A stretch of 64,000 nucleotides of DNA from Nansenia antarctica (lineage: Eukaryota; Chordata; Actinopteri; Argentiniformes; Microstomatidae). Each line of letters starts with the position of its first letter. The stretch's first letter is position 1. Positions 1-10,435 of this stretch are shown here, piece by piece. The DNA lies in the NCBI GenBank assembly GCA_963989245.1, contig OZ022347.1, positions 1,692,427 through 1,756,426 of the forward strand, in the 5' to 3' direction. Below the pieces are notes generated by a model. The model was not told the origin of the DNA. It saw nothing but the letters and a program-made list of their open reading frames with translations, and made no database searches. Both the position numbers and the translations under genes were made by a program.

Positions 1-394
1 TGGCTCACATCAGCAGATGCTTGTGAACAGGAAACTCAAAATGTTTCAGTGTTTTTTACAAGGCAAAGTATCTCTAACCGACACCTCCTCATCTTGTTTC
101 ATTGACTGGAATCCAGGTTTGCCAACTCCTACCTCCAATTAGCTTGTGTAGAAGTCATTAGCCTAGGTGCATACTCGCATACTTTTTCCAACGAACTCTG
201 TGAATGTTTGTATGATGTATTCAATATGGACAAGAACAGTACAATAATGTGTACGTTATTAGTTAAAAACAGATATTGTTTGTTCATTATTGTAACTTAG
301 ATGATCAGATCATATTTTAAGACAAATTTATACATAAATGCAGGTAGTTCCAAAGGGTTCACTTACGTTCTCTTGCCACTGTAGGTGCAGAGTA

Positions 395-443
<49 letters not shown>

Positions 444-582
444 CAGAGTGACAGAGTAGCAGAGACAGAGAGAGACAGAGAGAGAGAGAGAGGCTAGCAG
501 GGCAAGGAGTGAAACATGTGTAATTCTGCACTACATCATTCATACTTAACCTTGTGAAATGAACCACTGGGTTTCCTCTCAC
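1..582. other. Intron of the coiled-coil gene with a GA microsatellite
   Basis: No exon is seen. Positions 394-495 are an interrupted (AG)n microsatellite. The rest is AT-rich with no recognisable repeat. Confidence 0.5.
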
Positions 583-681
583 CGTAAAGTTCCTGGGGGT
601 GCCGTCTTGGTTCTTTAGGATCTTAACCCTCTGGTCACTCTCCGTCATGCACAGGAAATAGCTCTTGATGTTGGCTTGACA
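583..681 (-). CDS. Coiled-coil gene, exon 6
   Basis: 33 codons beginning CQANIKSYFLCM and ending DGTPRNFT. Acceptor CCCCTCAG and donor GTGAGA, phase 0. The gene continues left of position 1. Confidence 0.75.
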
Positions 682-3600
682 CTGAGGGGAGAAAACATCC
701 ATACACTTCAACAGATATACACACAGACAGATCAAAGCACATGCTTGATATTCCCTTGAACTCAATCTGTTCTTAAAACTGCCATCCCCCCTTCCATCCC
801 TTATGTCATTTTATAAATGAATGTGGTATTACTGCTATTTCAACATTTAGTTTTGCGCATATTGAGTAAAATACTGTGGGCGGGGGGGGGGGGGGGGGGG
901 GCACGCACACATGCAATGACATTTGTATACCAAGTCACTGACACTGAAGTCACTGACGCTGTGGGGATGCTAAAATTGTCCCCATATGATAAAAATCCAC
1001 CATCCCCCCTGGTTTTCTTTCACAACTTGAGTACTGTGTGTTAAGCCACAGACCACTAGATGGCAGCAGCACTCATTATTGCAATGCCACGGCGATCACT
1101 GTGAGTATACCTGATTACAACCTTAATTAATCATGTGTCTGAGAAGGAGAGGAGGAGAGAAGGACAAAAGGAGAGAAGGAAAGGAGAGAAGGACAGAAGG
1201 GTGGAGAGAAGGAGAGAGGGGCAGAGGGGTTCTGACTAACAGCCTTGTTCTGCCTCTGAGCGCGGAGGTCGTCCTGGGCCCTGAGGAGGTCCGCCAGGCC
1301 CTGGTGCTTCTCCCTCCAGCTCAGACACTCCTCCGTGCGCTCCTGCCTCCCCCTCTCCGCCAGGCTCCTCCCCCGCTCCGCCTCCTGCTGCCTGCGGGCC
1401 GCCTGCTCCCCCTGCTCCTCCGCCTCCACCGCCCTGCGCCTGGAGATCACCTCCCTAAACAGAGGAACAGACATGATCACCTCCCTAAACAGAGGAACAG
1501 ATATGATCACCTCCCTAAACAGAGGAACAGACATGATACGCCTGGAGATCACCTCCCTAAACAGAGGAACAGACATGATACACCTGGAACACACCTCCCT
1601 AAACAGGAACAGACATGATACACCTCCCTAAACAGAGGAACATATATGATCATATTTTGTTTGTTTGTTTATTAGCAGGGTATATATATATATATACAGG
1701 AATCTTGAGGTTAATTTCAATACATTTCTAAGACTTTTTAAAGACCGTGTCAATATTTTTCCAGACCTCACCGCCACTTCGAGCTGTAACCGTTTACATC
1801 AGTGACACCTTTAACTTAACAGGTTTAGTTTGCAATAGACTAGACCACTATCATGCAACAGAATTTCCGGTTCATCTTTGTTTTTTAATACAACTAATAA
1901 ATTCACAAACTTTTACTAAAGGTTTTTAGGACTCAAACTCTTTGGACAGAGTCTAATTCAGAAAAATACCTATAAAATTCAAGACCTCATAAAATCGTGA
2001 TAAGACTTTTTAATACTTATTAAGGGTCTTGATTTTCCCAAAACTGATTTATCAACTTTTAATACTTTTCAAGACACCACGGATACCCTGGTTAGGATCC
2101 CCATTCCGATCCACGCAGGAGGTAGAGCTGCCTTATTTGACTGTTGTGATGCATAGAATTAAATCCTTGGCATATGTGACACAGTCTGGTCATTTGGTCC
2201 GCATGTCGGCAACCAATCAAAATGTTCAGACTTTTCTTTTGAAACACGGAACTACGTTTCAACGTTGTTGAGAATCACAACACAAACTCGCTAGTCGAGC
2301 CAGAATACTGCAACAACGCAATGGATTGGGTGAGTAATCCCCACTGCTACCTAGTTAACTAGAACACTACTTTACATTGTTACCTAGTTAACTAGAACAC
2401 TACTTTACATTGTTACCTAGTTAACTAGAACACTAATTTACATTGTTACCTAGTTAACTACAACACTACTTTACATTGTTACCTAGTTAACTACAACACT
2501 ACTTTACATTGTTACCTAGTTAACTAGAACACTACTTTACATTGTTACCTAGTTAACTAGAACACTACTTTACATTGTTACCTAGTTAACTAGAACACTA
2601 CTTTACATTGTTACCTAGTTAACTAGAACACTACTTTACATTGTTACCTAGTTAACTACAACACTATCGTACATTGTTAGCAGGCTCACAAAACAAGCTG
2701 TGTTAGCTGACTAGCGACGTGTCGTTGATTTTCAACAACGGGGAAATGTATTCAAATTTCTCGAAAGAAAAGTCAGATCATTACATCGGATCCCGACATG
2801 AGGACCAAAACATTAGACCGTGTCACACATAGCGTACCACAGCGTACCGCACCTCAAGCCTCTTACTTCTCTTTGACGTTGACGTTGTCCTCGGTCAGCT
2901 GTCTGAGCTGCTGCCTGAGGACGGTCCTGTCCCCCCCCAGGCGCTGGGTCTCCTCCAGCAGGGAGAGCTTCTCCGCAGACACGCGGTCCAGCTGCAGCTT
3001 GGCCTCAAAGTAGTTCCTTTCTGTCTGGACCAGGAGCAGCTGCAACTCTGTGTGCTGGTGGAGACACAGGAGGAGGAGGAGGAGGAGGAGGAGGAGGAGG
3101 AGCAGGAGGAGGAGGAGCAGGAGGAGCAGGAGGAGGAGGAGGAGCAGGAGGAGGAGGAGGAGGAGGAGGAGTAAGGACCTGGGAGTCTTGCATGGGGTCC
3201 CGATATTGTACAATTTAGATTAGATTAGACTAGATTAGATTAGACTAGATTAAATTAGATTAGACTATATTAGGTTAGATTGGATTAGGTTCAACTTTAT
3301 TGTCATGGCAGAGTACAATAAGTACAATACAATGAAATGCAGTTTAGCATCCAACCAGAAGTACAAATAGTGATATAAGGACATGATATAAATAGAACAA
3401 GAGGTAGTGATAGGTAACTATGTCATATTACAGTATGTACAGACAGACTAGAGGTAGTTTTGTAAACATCAGTATAATTTAGAGCTATATACAGCAAGAG
3501 CTATATACAGTTATGGGCTATATACAGTTATGAGCTATATACAGTTATGGGCTATATACAGTTATGAGCTATGCACAGTGGGGTAGTTTATGTACAGTAT

Positions 3601-5243
3601 CTAATGTGCAGAAGTATAAAAGAAGCTATGTCAGGAGCCATGTGCAATATACAGTGGTACAAAGGTAGTAATGTGAACATCAGTAGTGCCTACAGTAATA
3701 GCCTACAGTCTACTCTCAGAACGTATAATCACAACACACAGGCATGTACGTAAGTCCCTCAGATCCCCCTCCGTGTGCGTCCCTAGTGTCAGGTCTGTGT
3801 TTACTGTGTGCGTGTGCTTGTTTGGTTTCATACTTGTTTCTTGAGTAGCTGCAGGTCCTGGTCCAGCCTGGTCCTGTCGGCCTCGGCCTGGTCTCTGTCC
3901 TGCCGGCTGCCCAGCGCCCGAGCCTCGGCCAGGGCCCGGACCTTCTCCGCCTGGCCCCGCGACGCCTCCGCCTCCTCCGCCGCCCGCGAGAACAGAGTGG
4001 CCCGCTGCTGGCTCAGGTACAGCTTCTGCTTTACCTGGAAATGGAGATCGTTTTTGGGGCGCTTAGGTGGCGTAGCGGGTTAAGCGCTGACCATGTAACC
4101 GCAGGGTCCCCGTTTCGATTCCGGCCGGGGACATATCCTGCATGTCATCCCTCCTCTCTCTCTCACCCATCCTTCCTGTCTAAATCTCTACACTGTATCT
4201 GTCAATAAAATGAAAAAATATGAGTGGGACTGCCCCACTCAGAAAAAATAACTTGAAAAAAAGGAGATTGTTTGCAACAAACCCCTCCCCCACAGGGTTC
4301 CCGCGCTGGTCTTAAAAAGCCGTAAAGTGTAAAATCCAGCAATCCGATTTACAAGGCCTAAAAAGGTCCTACATTTCAGCTATTCGGTCTAAAAATGAGG
4401 TGCTAGGTCTTAGAAATGAGATCCTGCAAGGAAATCAGTCCGACCACATCTATTTACGCAGAAATGAATCAAGCTGGAACCCCAAAAAATGCCAATTCGC
4501 TTCCTTTTTTGTCTTAAATTTGACTTGTTGAAACTTGTAGGATCCCTGCAACCCCCCAACCCTCCCTCTCTCATGTTTCTTGATCTACAATCACGCTCTC
4601 ACACACATGTCGTTAGCCTCATAGCATAATTGCCATAAAAGTCATATTTTGGCCCAAACTTGAGATATCTGCCTAACTCTTACTCTCCTCTCCCCTTTGA
4701 AAACTCGGACAAACAAACAACGCTTCACTGACAATGACTGACCGACCCGATCGTGACTGAATGACATTCAATGACTTACAATGGCGAGAGTTGGCACATT
4801 TTTGATTTCTGATTTACCACCGCAAATTAATAGACATGTTTATTTAAAGATGACAAGAATATTTCGTCTAGAAGCTTTTCACCATCAGATATTAGCGAGT
4901 TGTTTGTCCGAGTTTTCGGCCTGTCGTGGCTTAGCGATAGGTCCATTATGCTACGAGGGCTAACGATATTCAGCTTTCCCCCCTAGTTGTCTAGGTGCTA
5001 CACGCACCTCTTTGACCTGGTCTAGGCGGTTGTCTAGGTGTGTACCTCTTTGACCTGGGCCAGCAGCTCCTGGTTGAGGTTGCGGAGGTTCCTCATGGTC
5101 AGCTCGTTCTCCGTCCTCATCATGATGCGCTCCATGTGGATCTCCCCTGACAGGTACTTGTTCTCCTTCTTCAGGTCTTCACACTCCTACGGTGCCGTTC
5201 AGACAGAATCCAGAAAGATCCAATTTCGCAATTCCGCATACGT

Positions 5244-5288
<45 letters not shown>

Positions 5289-5449
5289 GTTATTTGTAAT
5301 GCACTTTACATAAGGAAATCTCAAAGTGCTACAGATTAAAAACAAGAAGAAGAATAAAAAGAATAAAAATGTAAATAAAAAAAGGCTAATAAAAGGCTCT
5401 ATTAAGATGTTGCGTACACACACACACACACACACACAGACACACACAT

Positions 5450-5489
<40 letters not shown>

Positions 5490-5601
5490 ACACATTCTTA
5501 CACGCACACACACACACACACACACAGACACATACATTCTTACACACACACACACACACACACAGGTAGACACACACACATGCACTCACACATACATACA
5601 C

Positions 5602-5640
<39 letters not shown>

Positions 5641-6000
5641 CCAACAACTCTCTGTTACCCTCACCTTCCTCTTCCTCACCAGCTCTCCCTGCAGGTGGTT
5701 GATCTGCAGGAAGGAGCCGCTGCCCCCCAGTGCGCTGACTGGCCGCACCGCGCGCACGGGCCTCCTGAAGGGCTTCTGGAAGCCTCTCAACTCCTCCACC
5801 ACCCCCCCTCCTCCTCCTCCTCCTCCTCCTCCTCCTCCTTCTTTCCCAAAGAACCGCCCGCCCGTCCCGTTGTGGTGCACGTTGCTGCTGCTGTTCCCCA
5901 GAGAGAAGGAGGACCTGAAGAAGCCGCTGTCCGACGCGCCGGGCTTCGCCGGCAACGACAGAGCCTGCAGGTCGCCGTGAGAGGTGGCTCTCAGCGCCAT
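583..6000 (-). CDS. Coiled-coil protein gene, six exons, 3' end outside the window
   Basis: Six minus-strand exons join in phase with GT-AG borders: 5665-6000, 5046-5186, 3834-4034, 2867-3054, 1241-1454 and 583-681. The start is ATG at 5998-6000. The joined product is about 393 residues and continues to the left of the window. Residues 1-112 are low-complexity (Ser/Gly-rich, with a poly-Gly tract encoded by a CCT microsatellite). The rest is a long charged heptad-type coiled coil rich in Glu, Arg, Gln and Leu. The last exon has a non-coil patch (ESDQRVKILKNQDGTPRNF) that looks like a conserved family motif. I do not recognise the family and give no function; cytoskeletal or ciliary coiled-coil proteins look like this, but that is only a guess. 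The exon 5 acceptor has been tandemly copied. Exon phases agree throughout, so the gene is probably intact. Confidence 0.8.
878..902. repeat. Poly-G tract
   Basis: An almost pure run of G (about 22 bases) in intron 5 of the coiled-coil gene. Similar runs recur at 19167-19194, 26597-26613, 32419-32434 and 53370-53390. Confidence 0.9.
1241..1454 (-). CDS. Coiled-coil gene, exon 5
   Basis: One base plus 71 codons beginning (K)EVISRRRAVEAEEQ and ending AQRQNKA, with a GTTAGT donor. The acceptor (TGTTTAG) and first codons are repeated upstream, so the true start could also be 1484, 1514, 1556 or 1598, all in frame. Confidence 0.7.
1444..1650 (-). repeat. Minisatellite containing the exon 5 acceptor
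   Basis: The acceptor TTTAG, the first exon codons (GGAGGTGATC) and about 15 upstream bases are repeated six times, unit 30-42 bp. Potential exon starts are 1454, 1484, 1514, 1556, 1598 and 1627. The first five are spaced by multiples of three (30, 30, 42, 42) and the intervening frame has no stop. Confidence 0.85.
1740..2093. mobile_element. Possible hAT-like MITE remnant
   Basis: The text resembles the 'ttcaagac...' interior and 'ggataccctgg' end of the CAGGGTTCCC-type repeats seen at 4293, 36978 and 60206. Only one end is convincing. Confidence 0.3.
2235..2730 (-). mobile_element. hAT fragment, inverted relative to the 20 kb copy
   Basis: Sequence on both sides of the 33-bp array matches the reverse complement of 20225-20400 of the hAT element at 20091-21401. 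Shared blocks include 'gttgagaatcacaacacaaac' and 'acaaaacaagctgtgttag'. It lies in intron 4 of the coiled-coil gene. Confidence 0.65.
2337..2680. repeat. 33-bp minisatellite grown from hAT sequence
   Basis: About ten copies of a 33-bp unit (acctagttaactagaacact...). The hAT copy near 20295-20330 carries this unit once, so the array expanded after insertion here. The unit includes the palindrome ctagttaactag. Confidence 0.85.
2867..3054 (-). CDS. Coiled-coil gene, exon 4
   Basis: 62 codons plus two bases, beginning HTELQLLLVQ. Acceptor CACCAG and donor GTAAGA. An AGG/CCT microsatellite (3064-3173) lies just upstream of the acceptor and forms its pyrimidine tract. Confidence 0.8.
3064..3173. 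repeat. AGG/CCT trinucleotide array beside exon 4
   Basis: Interrupted (AGG)n immediately upstream (minus sense) of the exon 4 acceptor, giving a CCT-rich polypyrimidine tract. Long open frames through it (poly-Leu, poly-Pro) are artefacts. Confidence 0.9.
3213..3570 (-). mobile_element. LINE 3' end with GATTA tail and small tandem repeat
   Basis: A (GATTA)n-type tail at 3213-3285 is followed by 'ttcaactttattgtcatggcagag', typical of a reverse-oriented LINE 3' terminus in fish. At 3480-3575 there are about four copies of a 24-bp unit (gctatatacagttatgg). Confidence 0.6.
3571..3833. other. Intron, nothing recognised
   Basis: Intron 3 of the coiled-coil gene, possibly the remainder of the LINE fragment to the left. 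No exon or repeat structure can be supported. Confidence 0.4.
3834..4034 (-). CDS. Coiled-coil gene, exon 3
   Basis: 67 codons beginning VKQKLYLSQQ and ending QLLKKQ. Acceptor TTCCAG and donor GTATGA, phase 0. GC-rich and Glu/Arg/Ala-rich. Confidence 0.8.
4055..4255 (+). mobile_element. tRNA-derived SINE, copy 1
   Basis: The head has an A-box-like segment (taggtggcgtagcgggttaa) and a B-box-like segment (gtttcgattccggcc). The body is 'catgtcatccctcctctctc' and the tail contains 'tgagtgggactgccccactc'. Related copies lie at 30576-30730 (+), 53101-53285 (+, head lost) and 60855-61040 (-). Confidence 0.8.
4293..4548. mobile_element. MITE with CAGGGTTCCC terminus, copy 1
   Basis: Begins cagggttcccgcgctgg and ends gtaggatccctg, an imperfect inverted repeat of hAT type. 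The interior matches 36978-37321 closely (blocks such as gaaatcagtccgaccacat). Confidence 0.65.
4611..4965. mobile_element. MITE with CGTTAGCCTCATAGCATAAT inverted repeats, copy 1
   Basis: The left end cgttagcctcatagcataat and right end attatgctacgagggctaacg are inverted repeats. The interior shares long blocks, in inverted order, with the flank of the XPG-like element at 21660-21960 (for example cgtggcttagcgatagg). Full or partial relatives lie at 52867 and 61216. Confidence 0.75.
4995..5045 (-). repeat. Partial copy of the exon 2 donor edge
   Basis: 'cacctctttgacctgg' occurs near 5005 and again at the exon 2 end near 5045. This is a two-copy version of the splice-edge duplications seen elsewhere in the window. 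Confidence 0.6.
5046..5186 (-). CDS. Coiled-coil gene, exon 2
   Basis: 47 codons beginning ECEDLKKENKYL and ending AQVKE. Acceptor GTAG and donor GTACAC, phase 0 at both ends. The coiled coil begins here. Confidence 0.8.
5247..5345 (-). repeat. (TAA)n plus LINE-type 3' tail
   Basis: About 13 TAA repeats followed by 'ttatttgtaatgcacttta...ctcaaagtgctac', a reversed L2-type terminus. Similar tails are at 25437, 40698, 40898 and 55665. Confidence 0.65.
5416..5639. repeat. (CA)n microsatellite cluster
   Basis: Interrupted CA repeats broken by 'cattcttac' units, in intron 1 of the coiled-coil gene and reaching to within 30 bp of the exon 1 donor. Confidence 0.95.
5665..6000 (-). CDS. Coiled-coil gene, first coding exon
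   Basis: 112 codons from ATG (5998-6000) to a GTGAGG donor, phase 0. It contains a poly-Gly run of about 15 residues encoded by (CCT)n on the plus strand near 5811-5842, a length-variable coding microsatellite. Confidence 0.8.
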
Positions 6001-6589
6001 GTCGAGTATTTGTGTCCTGCGAGAGAGCGCAACCGTAGATGCGGTAGTCGTCTTTTAGACTAAAAGGATCATGGAACTCCTACTATGACAACAATGCGAG
6101 CTGTGTTCTTCATTCCGTTACTGCCAACGGAATGAAGTTTTCCAGGCTTGTGTTTACTGGTCTGACTGAAGCGCTGGGAGGGTCGTCCGTCTCATCGTTA
6201 GCGGAGGAGATTAAATATTCATCGGGGAGGGGGTAACGTGATAGGTCTTCACAAGGGGAGAGAAGGCCGTAGCAGGTCGTGGTAAGACACCGTTAGAGCA
6301 GGGTGTAGTAGTCCGGCTGGTCTGGGTAGCATGCTGCTATAGCTTGACTAATTACTCTGCCGGCTTACACAGAGAGGACGTCACCTGAAGTCAGCCTCCA
6401 TAAATAAATTGCCATAGCCGTTCGACTGTGGTGCTTTTGGTTTGGCCACCATACCTACCGTCACTTCTAGCTGTATCACTGTCATGACTTATCTTCTTCA
6501 GGAATGTCATAAATGACAAGAAAACTACAGTACTTTTCTGACCAGGTAGTGTATATCAGAAATGAAAATAAGACAGACAGGCCATTTCA
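6001..6589. other. 5' flank of the coiled-coil gene
   Basis: Upstream (minus sense) of the start codon at 6000, presumably 5' UTR and promoter. A possible acceptor (CTCTCTCGCAG) lies about 20 bases upstream of the ATG, so the start may be in a second exon. No TATA box or transcription start can be placed. Confidence 0.35.
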
Positions 6590-6652
6590 GGATATCTCTT
6601 ACCACCTAGACCTATAGGACAAATCTACTACCACCTAGACCTAGGACACATA
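6590..6652. repeat. 27-bp minisatellite, left fragment
   Basis: Two copies of the cttaccacctagacctaggacacat unit, separated from the main array at 7351-7917 by the Harbinger-like insertion at 6653-7350. Confidence 0.85.
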
Positions 6653-7350
6653 GGGCTCTATTATGCACTCATAAGTCTTAAGCAATAAGACGAGGCGGTA
6701 GATCTAAACTTAAGACGTGGAGGCGTGGTCAAGGCCACTTTGCTATTATGCGTGCGGTAGTGGGCGCCTAAAACCCGGCGCTAAGCAAAGAAATTAGTCA
6801 TGGGTGTGTTTTGGGCGTCTTCTCAATCAACCCAATCAGCGTGCCAGGTGCCATTCCCTTTAAGAACCGGCTGCGTTAAGTCATTAGCGCTATGCTATTA
6901 TGGAAGTCCTAAGAAGGAGGTCAGCGCGCTTCTCTGCAGAAGAAAGTAACAAGCTCGTGCATGAGGTCAAGGCTCGTCAGTTCGCAATCTTTGGAACAGC
7001 GCGAAATCCTCCCCGAGCCCACATGCATGCGCAAAACGAGCAGGCGCGCTCGTGTTTGAAAACGTGCATGAAGTCTAGCGCCTAAGAACTTTTCAAACCA
7101 CTTCTTAGCGCTAGGCGCAAACTCATATCGCATAATAGCAGGGGCGCCTAACGCACTTCATTAACATATGAACACTCCCACAATGAGTAATATATGCACG
7201 GGAGTCTTACGTCTTATGTGTGGGCGCCTAGGGACACCTGCATAATATCAGTAGCGCGTATGAAGCGCATAATAAGGGTGGCGGTAGGTCTTAACCTGGC
7301 GATGCGTCTTAATTAAGACTTAAGACGGCAAGTTAAGAAGTGCATAATAC
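6653..7350. mobile_element. Non-autonomous PIF/Harbinger-like element inside a minisatellite
   Basis: The ends are long imperfect inverted repeats (left ctattatgcactcataagtc; right, reversed, gtattatgcacttcttaac) with further matching inner blocks (tattatgcg, gggcgccta). It lies inside the 27-bp array, with repeat units directly on both sides. A 61-residue plus-strand frame at 6900-7085 (RFSAEESNKLVHEVKARQ) resembles the N-terminus of Harbinger MYB/SANT-like proteins. No nuclease gene remains. Confidence 0.65.
6900..7085 (+). pseudogene. MYB/SANT-like fragment of a Harbinger element
   Basis: Residues 7-33 resemble the first helix of the Myb/SANT-like DNA-binding protein encoded by PIF/Harbinger transposons (charged start, F-S/T-x-E-E, then L-V-x-x-V, then a FGT-type turn). 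The remaining helices are absent. It is a relic, not a gene. Confidence 0.45.
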
Positions 7351-7917
7351 ACTACCACCTAGACCTAGGACACATCTACTACCACCTAGACCTAGGACAC
7401 ATCTACTACCACCTAGACCTAGGACACATCTCTTACCACCTAGACCTAGGACACATCTACTACCACCTAGACCTAGGACACATCCACTACCACCTAGACC
7501 TAGGACACATCTACTACCACCTAGACCTAGGACACATCCACTACCACCTAGACCTAGGACACATCTACTACCACCTAGACCTAGGACACATCTACTACCA
7601 CCTAGACCTAGGACACATCTACTAACACCTAGACCTAGGACACATCTCTTACCACCTAGACCTAGGACACATCTCTTACCACCTAGACCTAAGACACATC
7701 TCTTACCACCTAGACCTAGGACACATCTACTACCACCTAGACCTAGGACACATCTCTTACCACCTAGACCTAGGACACATCTACTAACACCTAGACCTAG
7801 GACACATCTCTTACCACCTAGACCTAGGACACATTTCTTACCACCTAGACCTAGGACACATCTACTACCACCTAGACCTAGGACACATCTACTACCACCT
7901 AGACCTAGGACACATCT
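7351..7917 (+). repeat. 27-bp minisatellite, about 21 copies
   Basis: Unit ctaccacctagacctaggac plus acatcta, 27 bp. Because 27 is divisible by three it yields an artificial open frame of repeated PPRPRTHLL. Two copies of the same unit precede the related LINE end at 27411, so the array belongs to that LINE family. Confidence 0.9.
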
Positions 7918-8277
7918 TCTCAGATCTCCTGTAGTTTACAGAGCCATTACAGGATGGAACTCTTTACCCAAGCATGTTAGTACAACTAATTCTAGATGCA
8001 CCTTCAAGAAAACAATAAAAGAGCAACTTAATACAATTAACTCTGAATGAACAGTAGATTATTTATCTTGTTTGCTGATCTGTTATTTCATTTTTATTTA
8101 TTTTGTATTCCTTTCTTGTGTTATTATGATGTATGTATACGATGTTTACAGTTGTCTGTATGTATATAATGTTGACAACTGTCCAAATATGAATTCTGTG
8201 TCGGACCCCAGGAAGACTAGCTAACGTCATGGCGTTAGCTAATGGGGATCCTAATAAACAAACAAACAAACAAACTC
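7918..8277 (+). mobile_element. LINE 3' end, last RT codons and 3' UTR
   Basis: The first part encodes VYRAITGWNSLPKHV...FKKTIKEQL, typical of the C-terminus of fish non-LTR ORF2 proteins. The 3' UTR follows (ggatcctaataaacaaac with an AAAC-repeat tail). Related copies are at 27411-27700 and 54780-55012. Confidence 0.75.
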
Positions 8278-9438
8278 GTGTCTACGTAACAGTATTACAC
8301 CACTGATCCTACGCTGACACTGACTGACACAATAAAGGACTTGGACACGACACTGACGGTCACTGTGTGTGACCAATTACCCTCTCCTCTCTGTCTGGCA
8401 CCCTAGTAGGCCGATCTCTTACAGCGACGGAGGCCCAGTGATCCGTTCCACCCCCGAGGCAGGACGGACAGGAAACTAAACCTCCTGTCAGACATGTATT
8501 ATTAACAGACATCCGCTGAAGGAGGGTTCCACACTACTACTCTGCTTTGGTTGGGTTGTTTGCACACAAAGTGCCACATCTTCTTTTTCGACTACTATGA
8601 GAAACAACGAACAATGAACGTTATCATAGATAAGAGATAGTTTCATCAGTGTGATTTGGTAACAGTCTAATTAAATGAAAAGCAGCAGGGGTGTGGTTTA
8701 GGGAGATGTCTGTGTCTTCCATTAGAAAACATTTCATACACACTCAGACAGGCAGGAAAGATTCCAAAGTATTTGGGGCCCATTCATAAAATATCTGGAG
8801 GACAAGGACTTATCACACTTGAGGGAAAATCTGGGCGTGAACAAATGTAAACTCTGTAATAAGCCATTTAGTTGTTGTTGTGAATTGACCAGGAGTAGTG
8901 TAGGAGTTGGATATAATTAACGTATCTGTTGCAATGTACCCTTTTCTTTTGTTTTCTCTCCATTTTCTTTTCCCCTTTTCTCTCCTTTTTATTTTGTATG
9001 TGTATTTATGAGCTCAGATATATGATTGCCTCTCCATCAATGTGTGTACCATATATACATGTGTATGGTAATTCTGGTGAGTTATTTGCTTGTATGTACG
9101 GTATATATACTATAATTATTACTATTTATTTATTTTCAAGATTTGTTTTATCTTTTTCAAAAACGTAATTTTCACAAACACATTTTTTAAAGGAGATTGG
9201 GTGACCATGCTGGTCCAAAGGGGCGTAGAAGGATGACAGAGAGACGGACCTGCAGGACCCACAGACAGACAGACGGAGGTCAACTTCTCCAGTGACGTCC
9301 CCCTAAGACTGAGAAACTATAACCAGTGTCAGCTCTGCCTGAGACATTGGTGACTATTGTAGACACTACAGACATAAGAGGTTCTGATGAGATAACGGTT
9401 GTCTCTTTTTGACCAGTGTGAGTCAATGTTCTCGCTAT
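8278..9438. other. Intergenic, nothing recognised
   Basis: No exon or clear transposon is seen. There is a pyrimidine-rich stretch (8935-9000) and a short GACA run near 9260. Short open frames here show no protein-like composition. Confidence 0.5.
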
Positions 9439-9866
9439 GTCTATAGATGTGCATACGGTATATATGCACCTGTTTTAACAGTACTATCTGTGTCTATAGA
9501 TGTGTATACGGTATAAATGCACCTGTTTTAACAGTACTATCTGTGTCTATAGATGTGCATACCGTATATATATGCACCTGTTTTAACAGTACTATCTGTG
9601 TCTATAGATGTGCATACGGTATATATGCACCTGTTTTAACAGTACTATCTGTGTCTATAGATGTGTATACGGTATAAATGCACCTGTTTTAACAGTACTA
9701 TATGTGTCTATAGATGTGCATACGGTATATATGCCCAGTTTTAACACTACTATCTGTGTCTATAGATGTGCATACGGTATATATGCACCTGTTTTAACAG
9801 TACTATCTGTGTCTATAGATGTGCATACGGTATATATGCACCTGTTTTAACACTACTATCTAAATA
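9439..9866. repeat. 53-bp minisatellite, about eight copies
   Basis: Unit begins atgtgcatacggtatatatg and ends ctgtgtctatag. Each unit contains the near-palindrome gtgcatacggtatatatgcac. Open frames through the array are artefacts. Confidence 0.9.
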
Positions 9867-10132
9867 AATAATCAAACGAATGGTTTCCATTGCAGATCCC
9901 TCGTCATCTGTTTACTTCAGTGTTGTATCACATATCGTTATGATGTGTGTGTCCAACCGGCACATTTTAAATGTCTTGTTTCCTGCTGTGTGTTACTTAA
10001 AAACGACCTTGACTTTTTCAATAAAAGGAAAAAGCGGCTCAATATCTGATTCCAAGCAATGCGGCAGGGCTGGGCTGCGACGCTTCACTGCCCTCTAGTG
10101 GTGATATGAAATGTGTGCAGTTTTTACCTTAG

Positions 10133-10435
10133 AAATGGAATGGAATGGACTTTATTTGTCATTGCTACAGTACAGGTACCAAACAACGAAATTTAGGAGG
10201 GGTGGCTCCCCTGGTGTTAGGAAAGGAAAATAAAATAAAATAAATAATTATAATAATAATAAAAAAATAAAATAAAAATAATAATAATAAAAAAAAACAT
10301 TTTAGAAAAAGCATAAAAGCATAAAATCACAAGAAGGTAAGGAGCTGGTTTACATCAATAAAGGCTATGTACACAATCCACTGTACTATACTGCACAGAT
10401 AGTCAACTAGGGTTGTCATATTGCACAAATACTGT
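10133..10435 (-). mobile_element. LINE 3' end, separate copy
   Basis: Reversed 3' UTR (tttatttgtcattgctacag, gtaccaaacaacgaaattta, ggtggctcccctggtgtta). Same family as the LINE at 16277-19090. It abuts the next copy at 10436. Confidence 0.8.

Noticed and set aside
2863..3213. Poly-Leu and poly-Pro proteins
   Set aside because: CCT/AGG microsatellite in an intron running into exon 4.
5199..5640. Cys/Val and Thr/His repeat frames
   Set aside because: CA microsatellite translations.
583..6000. Assigning the coiled-coil gene to IRAG1, a neighbour of RNF141 in human
   Set aside because: The residues and exon structure do not match what I know of IRAG1; no family name could be supported.
7340..8050. 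236-codon frame of PPRPRTHLL repeats
   Set aside because: A product of the 27-bp array; only its last about 40 codons are real LINE-derived sequence.
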